From positions 6,795,676 to 6,859,675 of the forward strand of contig CM049311.1 of NCBI GenBank assembly GCA_026874595.1: a DNA stretch of 64,000 nucleotides, in the 5' to 3' direction. The stretch comes from Sipunculus nudus (taxonomy: Eukaryota; Annelida; Sipuncula; Golfingiida; Sipunculidae). Made by a program: the position numbers and the translations under genes. The notes below the pieces were generated by a model, which was not told where the DNA came from, did not search any database, and was given only the letters and a program-made list of their open reading frames with translations. Each line of letters begins with the position of its first letter. The first letter of the stretch is position 1. This document shows positions 54,482 through 64,000 of the stretch, piece after piece.

Positions 54482-56560
54482 GACGTCATCTGCTCCTGCT
54501 GTTACACCCCTTGTGCCTGTGTAAGGATGAGTTACAACACCGCACTGCAGATTTATGTTATGTCACATCATCTGTTTGACAGCAGGGCATGTTAGTTGGT
54601 TTGTCCACCTCCAGATGTCTCTGAACAACAATCGGATTCACCTATGCACACTCCAGCTGTCAGTAGAAAATTTTGCAGAATGAAGCAAGGATACATAACT
54701 AGATCCAAATGTTGCTTACAATCTCAGAAATCTGCAGTTTATGTACATGTTAAACCAAATTCTTTAAACAGACAAAAGCACAACAAAAACTGCAATATAT
54801 TTACTTTTGCAATAGTGCTCATAAAATTAAACATGAACAATGAATCACTGGTATGCTTTTATACACTTAATTACTAATAGTCACTTCACCATAAACATTT
54901 TTGTTCAGCACATTCATGTCCAGTGAAAGGTAATTATGGTTAACAACTCCCTGTTACAACGACTGAGACAAAGATTATTCTGAACCTGCAGGAGAGACAT
55001 CTGGTGGTGATAAGTATAACTACTGTGGCCCATAATTATTGGTAAAGACCACCTGGACAAATGGTGTTTCAGTGTGGATGGCCAAGATTGATGTATACAT
55101 ACCTATATAATAAGTATACATGATCTGTTTTGGGGTGTATGCTGAATTCCCTGTACTAAGGCTCATAATGCCAAGAAGTATTAATTATAATAGACTTAAA
55201 CAAGTGTACTTTTTGATACACAAAATATGTTTTAGATGTAATATAAGGCCAGAGAATTTTGTCTATGGATTGCAGTAAAAATCAGTTTAAATTTCTTTAG
55301 ACCTTATTTCATTATCTGTTGGTGACAGAACAAAGTGAGAGATATTATCCTTTGTAAGGATAAATGCTGTGTTTTATACCATTATCAAGAAACAGATAAT
55401 CTTTGATAACATTACAGCTCAATTTTAGAGGTTGTCACACCAGTTATTCCCAGTTGTTACACCAGTAATATTATTAATTTATTATCACATATGTATTTAT
55501 TTTTACAAAATGTTTTACCAACAGAGTGAAACTGGCTATTTTATCTATGAAAGGGTACTTAATAATGAAGGAATTGTTTACAGTGGTATAGAATAGAATA
55601 GTCATGCTCAAGAAATTTTTAAATTCACAAGAGATGTAAACTGAGCAGAGATCACTTGGTGGATGTCTATAGTCAGGACACACTATTTAAATTAGAGGTA
55701 TTCCTTGATGTGCTTGATGTCCATTTAATTGGGAACACAATTGTGAACAGGTATAATGAGCTTATTGATTAGTATCACAACATTATTGATTTTCATCTAC
55801 CAAAATCTAATTTGTAAATGCATCCCTTTATGCATGCATTGCATTATTGTGCAAAGTGAATGTAACTCTTAAATCACAACAGTTAATGGGGTAAACTGTT
55901 TTCTCCCAGTTTAACTTCCAAGTGTAGGTTAATATTCAAGCTATAGTTGCTACTTAACTGCATCTAGTTTAGTGGTACATTTAAAGGTAGCAGATGCTAC
56001 AAACCAAATATGATGTGAAGGACTACCATATTTCATACTTCCAACTGATATTTTCATGTTTCATACATCCAGCTTTCATATTTCCAACCAGCTGCTTGGG
56101 CTCAGTATAGTTTCTGCACTTGTTTGAAGCATAGAATATTATCTAATATCAGTGGTGCTAAATAATTGCTGTTCAGCGTTGTATGCTTTACTAAATGGTC
56201 TGCAACACATGTTATTTGGAAAACAAATCTAAACACTGTAACTGTAGCTTTTACCAATACCAGACTTTTGGTACCCATGATATTCATTAACATGTACATA
56301 TTCAGTTGAGCATCGTAGGTCATGGGTCATTTCTGTATACCATCATTGATCTCTGTGTTGATGGTCATGTACTCAGTGACTTTTATTACACCCTTTTCTC
56401 ATTTTTCTTGATTGAATCTCCTGCTCGGTGCATGTTCTTGACAAATATTACAGTAGTAATCTCTCAAATGCTTTAACACATGCTTTGCCTCACTATCTGA
56501 TATCTTTTTTCATTACACTATTGATATTACTGTCTACCATCCTTTAAACTGTACTTAAAT
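54482..56560. other. downstream of LDLRAP1-like gene, probable 3' UTR then intergenic
   Basis: No further exon is supported. The first few hundred bases may be 3' UTR. I could not pick a poly(A) site among several weak ATAAA words. Confidence 0.4.
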
Positions 56561-57744
56561 ATTCTCTGCCTGTGGTCATGCCGGTAAAAAAGTATATTCT
56601 TTTTTCACTTGATGTTTCTTAACATTTGAATTCATTTCATTTATCAGAGATATATAGCTTATGGTTTTGGTAACTAACATCATGCTGCAACTTGAATTTT
56701 CAATACACTCTTGAAACTTAAGGTAAAATGCTATGGTTTATAGGTCTGAAATCATTATTGTATTCTTTTATTCTGATATTATCTTTCCTCAAGTGGCATC
56801 TAATTAACACATTCTTGATTGGCACACTCAAAAGGCTATAACTTCTCTGACTCTAGTATGTATGTGACATTTGATTAACATATGCATGAATAGTTGTGAA
56901 GGTTAAGTCTGGTATATAGCATGAATAGTTGTGAAGGTTAAGTTTGGACAGGTTGCAACAGACAAATGGTTTCTTGATAGCATGTAGCCATGTCTAGTCA
57001 GCATAATGCTAGGACTTGCTTTTGATAATGCACTTTCTATTTTAATATGTAGCAGCACCTAATTTGCATATTGATGAAGCTAAACTTGATTTAAAGCCAT
57101 GCTTCCATAATAGACTGGCATTCTAGGAACAGAGGCTGTGTCATTTACGTAACCATGAAACTAAAGTTATTCTCTGCCCGTGGTCATGCTGGTAAAAAAG
57201 TATATTCTTTTTTCACTTGATGTTTCTTAACATTTGAATTCATTTCATTTATCAGAGATATATAGCTTATGGTTTTGGTAACTCCATCATGCTGCAACTT
57301 GAATTTTCAATACACTCTTGAAACATAAGGTAAAATGCTATGGTTTATAGGTCTGAAATCATTATTGTATTCTTTTATTCTGATATTATCTTTCCTCAAA
57401 TGGCATCTAATTAACACATTCTTGATTGGCACACTCAAAAGGCTATAACTTCTCTGACTCTTGTATGTATGTGACATTTGATTAACATATGCATGAATAG
57501 TTGTGAAGGTTAAGTTTGGACAGGTTGCAACAGACAAATGGTTTCTTGAAAGCATGTAGCCATGTCTAGTCAGCATAATGCTAGGACTTGCTTTTGATAA
57601 TGCACTTTCTATTTTATATGTAGCAGCACCTAATTTGCATATTAATGAAGCTCAACTTGATTTAAAGCCATGCTTCCATAATAGACTGACATTCTAGGAA
57701 CAGAGGCTGTGTCATTTACGTAACCATGAAGCTAAAGTTGTTCT
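56561..57744. repeat. tandem segmental duplication, ~608-bp unit
   Basis: Unit 1 (56561-57168) and unit 2 (57169 to about 57744) are direct copies, both opening ATTCTCTGCC and ending AACCATGAA(A/G)CTAAAG. Unit 1 has an internal 36-bp duplication (GCATGAATAGTTGTGAAGGT) near 56887-56940 that unit 2 lacks. No coding content. Confidence 0.88.
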
Positions 57745-59049
57745 CATTATTGGCTTATGATAGCAGACTGGCCTAGTTAAAGGCTTTACAAATAATGAAG
57801 TACAATACTTTTATGTTGTGGAGAATTACTGTACTCAGTGTGTGTTGGTGTTCATATCTTATCTGGTTTTAAGATTTTTTCACATGCACACACAAACAAC
57901 AATTTGCCTAATAATGCAAATATGGCAACCTGTTACCATTATTTCTTATTATAGAGGAATCACAACTGAAGTTTCCTTTTTTTTCATATTTTCTTTCATG
58001 CTGACTTATTTGTCAATGTGGTACTTTAGTGTGTCCACTAACCACCAAGTGGGGTTGTAATTCATTTATGTCTGTTCTTGTTTTAGCCAGTTACCATGTC
58101 TTTTGACTAGTCTATGCAACTTGAATGTAGTCAGATTTAAGACAGTCAAATCTTTTTACTTAATGCCCATATCTGTGATTTTAACATTTTATTTTCATAT
58201 TGCTCTATGTTGAGTTTATTCTGATTTATATACCATTATTATTCAAACAAATGCCAGGAAAGGGATCATCCTGGTACACACAGATAGAATGCAGTATACA
58301 GCAGGGTTTCTGTTATCAAACAGTTCACAGGTCAAAGAAGATGTTTATAAAATCGATGTTTCAGATAAGCAAATATTATATAATGTGGAACACATTGTAA
58401 AAATCATTCTTAAATCATAAATTCAGATAAATGAAATTTCATAAACTGAAATGTTCAGATAACTGAAGCCATACTGTATTTCATCCTATGGTCCTAGTCA
58501 GCATCTCAGGGCTAGAGGAAGGCCATTTTTCTGGTAGTTTTCCAGTCAGGGGATCCCTGTCAGGTATACTTCACAAGTTTTGTGATCAGGATTATTCACC
58601 TTAATCCACGCATATCCGTAAAGTGGTTATGTGATCAGAGATAGCATGTACCTCACTAATACGTACAAAGCTAAGGCTATATACAATACAGTAAAACATC
58701 GAAATTACAACCACCAATAGGACCCTCATTAAGTGGTCACTTTTTTTTAGGTGGATGTGTAAATGAGGTGTGATATGAAGAGCAAAAAAGAATTTGGACT
58801 GTGAAAAGGTTGAGGCGGTCGCTAAACTGAGGTGGTCATTAAGTGAAGTTTTACCGTAACTTAAACAACCAATATTTTGTTCATAAATCCTGAGTTTCAT
58901 CGACAGTAATTGATTCTCTAGATGTAAATGGACAAAAAATGTGCATGTGTTTATGCATATATGTATGCATATGATATAATCAAACAAATGAAAATCAGTA
59001 ATGTCATAAGTCATGTTAACCAAGAAGGGTTAACTGCTGACTTTCTATA
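57745..59049. other. intergenic stretch, nothing recognised
   Basis: A/T-rich; short frames are scattered and unlike any family I know. Confidence 0.5.
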
Positions 59050-60929
59050 TTTTTAACTCAGCCGACAGTAAGTCATCTGAGCTATAGCGATCACTCTTTG
59101 TCCGTCGTCCATCTGTCTGTCCGTTAACCAGGCACAAATCGTAACCACTGGACCTAGAATTTGTAACTTGACATTCTGAGAGGTCCATGAAAAATCTCCT
59201 TGAAAACCAGAAATTAGGTCTCTGTTACCCATATCCTTCAAGCTATGGGGCCCCAAAGTACCCCCCTGAATAGTAAAAAATTTCATACAAAAACTTCAAT
59301 ATCTCATTTACCACATCACTGATGGTCATGATTTTAGGCATACATATTGATCATGAGATGTTTCATCAGTTTCTGCAGACTGGTGGCGCCACCTGTATTT
59401 TTCGATTCTTTACAAATTGTTTTCTCTATTTTTGAGACCTTTAAAAATGTGAACATCTGTTAACAGGGCACAAATCATAAAGACAGGACCTAGAATCTTC
59501 ATTCTTTACACAGTGAGAGACCTATGAAAAGTCTCCATGGAAACCTGAATAAGGTCTCTGTTAATCATATCCATTGAGCTGTGGAGCTCCCAATTACTCC
59601 CCAGAATAATGGAAAATTTGATAAAAACAAACTGGAACATCTCAATAACTACAACACTGATGGTCATGATTTTTGGCATACATCTTGATCAAGAGGTGTT
59701 TCTTCAGTGTCTGCAGACTGGTGGCGCCACCTGTATTTTTCCATTTGTTACGAATTGCTTTTTTTTCTATTTTTTTTAAGACCTTTAAAAATGTGAACAT
59801 CTGTTAACAGGGCACAAATCGTAATGAATGGACCTAGAATCTTCATTCTTGACACACAGGGAGACCCATGAAAATTCTCCATGGAAACCTGAAATTAGGT
59901 CTCTGTTACCCATATCCTTTGAGCTATGGCACTCCAAAGTACAGCTCAGAATATTGGAAAATTTGATACAAAAGCTGAAGTATCTGAACAACTAATGCAG
60001 AGATCACCATAATTGTTTGCATGAATATTAATCATTGAGTGTTCATCAGTTTCTGCAGACTGGTGGCACCACCTGTATTTGTTGGGTTTTTTTTTTTACG
60101 AATTTTTTTCTCTATTTTTGAGACCTTTTAAGATATGAACATTTGTTAACAGGGCACAAATAATAACAACTGGACCTAGAATCTTCATTCTTGACACACA
60201 GGGAGACCCATGAAAAGTCTCCATGGAACTTGAAATTAAGTCTCTGTTACCCATATTCTTTATGCTGTAAGGCTCCAAAATACAATTTGATACAAAAACT
60301 GCAGTATCTCAATAAATACAACACTGATGGTCATGATATTTGGCATACATATTGATCATGAGGTGTTCCATCAGTTTCTGCAGACTGGGTGTGCCACCTC
60401 TATTTTTTTCAAAGATTTACAAATGTTTTTCTCTTTTTTTGAGACCTTTAAAGATGTGGTTATCTGTCAACAGGGTACAAATCGTAACAACTGGACCTAG
60501 AATCTTCATTCATGTCATGCAAGGAGGCCCATGAAAAGAGTCTGTGGAAACCTGAAATTAGGTCTCTGTTTCCCATATCCTTCAAGCTATAGGACTCTGA
60601 AATATCCCTCAGAATAATGGACAATTTGATACGAAATCTGAAGTATCTGAACAACTAATGCAGAGACCACCATGATTTTTTGCATGGATATTGATTATGG
60701 AGTGTTCAATCAGTTTCTGCAGACTGGTGGTGCCACATGTATTTTTTTTTTTTAAGTTTATGCATTTTTCTCTATTTTTGAGATATATAAATACAGACAC
60801 AATCTTGGCCTGTTGGTTAATCTGTTTGATGCTTCAGTTGAATGGGTATATACTACCATTCAGATGATAAAATTTCCTTTTGCGAATCTCTTCCCAGTCA
60901 ACTGAGAGTCATGACCCATGGGTCACTTG
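59050..60929 (+). mobile_element. hairpin-ended repeat, copy F (diverged core)
   Basis: The end signals match copies A-E (TTTTTAACTCAGCCGAC start, hairpin to AGTCATCTGAGCT, GTCCG tract near 59100, and CAACTGAGAGTCATGACCCATGGGTCACTTG end followed by T). The core is instead about 3.5 units of 330-350 bp with AACAGGGCACAAAT, GAGACCCATGAAAA and CTGGTGGCGCCACC. This shows that the ends stay constant while the tandem core is replaced. Confidence 0.7.
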
Positions 60930-61917
60930 TTTTATATCAGAAACTGATTCTTAATGATAACTTCTTTTTTATGCATCATGTGACATGGAATATATGTATT
61001 TATGCACTCATGAATATTTAGCAGGCAACAGCACTTGCACCTTGAGCACTTTTACAGTCCTTCCATCCTACTTGTTGTACTTAGACTGACTGACCAAATG
61101 AAGGTTGTTGTGCATCCAGTGTGCATTTATACTTAAAAATCTATGGAACCTATGACAATGACCAGGGGTTTCTAGACCTTCTTTTCCATGGTCAAATCCA
61201 AACTCAGGACAGAATTTTAAGTGAAATATGCCAGGTATGTTTGTACCCTAGTTGAATAAAAAATGTCCATATTATTAATATCAACGTTTCAGGCCTTGTT
61301 CTACACTATGGATCATTTACCAGGCAGGCCACATCAATACTAACCATTATGTGAACACATTACATGAGATGGGAATGCTTAACATGAATTATTCATGAGA
61401 CCTTACATGAATTATTTAACAGGCAGACTATATCATGAATTATTCATGAGACAGTCCTTTGCATACTTAATTATGCACATATACTTCTTTACTTAAAAAA
61501 TCCTCTTTTACCCCTGGGTGTTGAGGTTAATAAATCATGTCAAAAATGAAATCACTGTATCAGGACTTAATGAAATTATCATAATGATTGTACTAATAAT
61601 GATACCATTTCTGTTGTTAATAACTTGAATTTGAAGGGTACAATGTTATAGCCCATATATAAGAATTCAGCTTTAATTTAATCTTTATTGGGCAGAGAAC
61701 ATGCCTTTTATGGTTTTTATAATATTGTTATTGGTGTTGTTATAAACATTATCAAGCTTTGCATTGTAAATAATTTCAGCATTTGTGATCCAGACTCAAT
61801 GATTTTGATGTCATTGCACAAGTACTGAGTTGGTGGCTTAATGGTGCTCTTAATTAACATATAGGTAATTATGTACAGGTGATTTTTGGATTAGTCTAAT
61901 TCTGTGGTGTCATGATG
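60930..61917. other. intergenic stretch with short ATGAATTATTCATGAGAC repeats
   Basis: Near 61383-61460 the word TGAATTATTCATGAGAC, itself partly palindromic, recurs. Nothing else is recognised. Confidence 0.4.
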
Positions 61918-62240
61918 CTTGCTTGTGTACCTGTGATACTGGTTATGTTGGACGTACAAATAACAGATCTGGTCATTATGGTTTAGGGTCTTTAACATTT
62001 CATGTGCACAAGAGGGTCTTATTTCTCAATTTAGATTTCTAAAACAATGTAGGTTGGTATTATCTCATGTATTAATGTCAGACCATTTTACCTTTAAGTT
62101 TCCATACACCATGCCCATTGAATTTGGTATTTTTCTTCAAAAGTTTTCTTCTTCTCCCCACAGTGTTGCATTAACTTATTGATCTGAAGAAGGCCTCAAG
62201 AGAAAAAGAAGAAATGTTGTGACCATGCACAGCATTAATT
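61918..62240 (+). pseudogene. Penelope-like element, GIY-YIG fragment (relic)
   Basis: A plus-strand frame reads CLCTCDTGYVGRTNNR, matching the Cys-rich lead and Y-V-G-x-T block of the GIY-YIG endonuclease of Penelope-like retroelements. About 240 bp later GATCTGAAGAAGGCC ... GAAATGTTGTGACC resembles the 3' region of such elements. The frame stops at about 62040. Strongly truncated. Confidence 0.45.
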
Positions 62241-64000
62241 AATTTATTTTAACTGCCTTTTGTTCTTTCACCATTTATGTGACCAGGTAACATTATGTCA
62301 CTCTTAGTGCAGATCTCTTAATGCAAATCTAATTTTCATATTTATCAAGATCAGAGTTTGCGAGTTAATGTTAGCACATTTTTGCCTATTAAAAAGAAAT
62401 ATTGCCAAACTTCATTGGGCTCACATTGTTGGGAGGAAATTACAGTGCCACTGGACATACTTGTTCAGTTGAAACAGCTTAATGGATGTTTCTTCATACT
62501 TGGTATTGATTTTCATTTTGGGAATAGTTGACTTTTGTGGATAGCACTACAACACCAAATGTATATCTGCACATGTCAGTGATAAACGGATTTTGTCACC
62601 ATAAACAAATGGACTCAATTATTCTAGATTTCTGTAATATGGAAAAGTGTAATACCAAGGCAACTTGTTTGTCAGACAGAAAGTACATTGCTTAGTACAT
62701 TCTATACTCATTAGGTGACTACTGAACTTACTTTACTATGTAGACATCTGAATTAAAAGAAAGATTATTCTAGAAAAATGAAAAACTTTTTTATACACAA
62801 AAAATGTGATCACAGATGTTGTTTTCATGATATTCTATAGACACCCCTCCCCCATGTTAGATGACTGGCGAGCGTTTATAAATTTCTTATTACCTCAGTT
62901 ATCATCCTTGTAATTATACAAACCAAATGCTTGGGTTCTGTTGAATTGTACAAACAATTATTACCTGTAAATATATTTTATTTCATGCATTATATAAGAA
63001 TTCATTGTGGTCAAGCACAACATTCATGATATCAGTAGTTGGTCTTATGATGTTTCTAAGTGTATACAGGTTTATTAATAAACACTGAACATATGATGAT
63101 TATTTTAGGGGGGGGGATATCTTATCAAGAACCATAATCTACCTGACTGGGCCAGCCGCCAGCAGTCCAAAGGTCAGCTAGTCCGCAGTGACCTTCAGGT
63201 TGGTTTCCCATTGGTCCATTTTAAATGCTCAGAATCTCAACAGTGTACCTGTTACATCCAGATGGTATCAAATATTGAGGGTTAGGAAAATATGTGAACT
63301 TAATTTTGTGTGGTTTTGTCTTCAAAAGCAGTCTGTGGGATATCTATTTTGTGTTTTCATGGCTGAGTGTGAACCAACATTGAAAAAGGACTATTCTGTA
63401 AATCGAGTGGGTAGCTTTTATTTTGTGATGATTTGAAAGTGCATAATATATCATCATAACGTAGCCACTTGAAAGTAATATGAATATGTTTTAAGTAACT
63501 AGCTGCTTGGAAGTAGCTTTAAAATCAACATGGATGCTTTGCATTTGATTGATTTTACTGTTAACTGAACATTCAAATGAAACATAAATGCGCTTTAGAT
63601 ATCATGACTGGTTCAAAGATAAATATAAGCAGCTCAATATCGAATTTTGTGCTCAGGTTTATATGGAATAAAAACCACAGGATCATTGCTGCTTAATTCT
63701 GTGTTTTCCAAGTTCATATGTCTTGATCAGTAATTTTATGATAATATAGATATTGAAAGTCTTTACACAGTGGTCTCACTACAAGGCAGTATTGTACCAT
63801 TGCAACGGGAACCTTCTGAAGTACTGGTACACAGTTTTAAACCAAATATCATTAAACCACAGGGTGTTATGATATAAAGTCAAAATTGTAAAGTGATTTC
63901 AATTTTATTACAACTGGGTGCTTATTAAATTTGTAATATACTAGTATGTATTTGCACCGTCTATATTTGATTAGGGCATTGTAAGACCTAAACAATTGTA
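62241..64000. other. intergenic to window end, nothing recognised
   Basis: No gene, repeat family or RNA could be supported. There is a poly-G run at 63109-63116. Confidence 0.5.

Overview
The window is animal nuclear DNA, AT-rich, with GT-AG introns, dense microsatellites and layered transposons. The repeat architecture (hairpin-ended elements with a GTCC/ACGG microsatellite next to a minisatellite core), the Penelope-like, CR1/Jockey-like and Ty3/Gypsy remnants, and two typical invertebrate metazoan genes point to a lophotrochozoan, most likely a bivalve mollusc. This is inferred from content; no taxon-specific marker is present.

Two host genes can be rebuilt exon by exon, with splice phases that close exactly. 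On the minus strand, 36294 down to 10137, four exons encode a 176-residue single-PDZ protein of the PDLIM/ZASP type without LIM domains; its first intron is about 23.5 kb and holds most of the transposons. On the plus strand, 42825 to 54481, eight exons encode a 294-residue PTB-domain protein that looks like the LDL-receptor adaptor LDLRAP1 (ARH). The genes are divergent, their start codons 6.5 kb apart.

Layout. 1-3900: a minus-strand LINE split by a 2,079-bp terminal-inverted-repeat (TIR) element with a 6-bp target duplication, then a second LINE tail on the plus strand. 4225-6713: a hairpin-ended repeat (copy A). 8256-9215: microsatellite and minisatellite. 10137-36294: the PDZ gene; intron 1 carries a complete but defective Gypsy element (13391-18271), copy B with a nested LTR-type element (18405-22820), copies C and D as a giant inverted pair (26078-32015) and a TA-flanked TIR element (32958-34313). 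36954-37419: a second hairpin-ended family (G). 42825-54481: the LDLRAP1-like gene with a 103-bp perfect-foldback MITE in intron 1, copy E in intron 2 and a third family (H) in intron 3. 54482-64000: non-coding, with a 608-bp tandem duplication, copy F and a Penelope GIY-YIG fragment.

The best candidate for something under-described is the hairpin-ended repeat system. At least six copies of one family, plus two families of the same design, have a terminal hairpin, a GTCCG-type microsatellite, a variable core of tandem units and a second hairpin just before a CTTG (or CTAG) end followed by T, with no target duplication. That layout matches non-autonomous Helentron/HINE-like (bivalve 'pearl'-like) elements. 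Their cores scatter clustered AGGTCA nuclear-receptor half-sites and a GGTGGCGCCACC palindrome through introns and intergenic DNA. I found no CRISPR array, rRNA gene or convincing tRNA gene.
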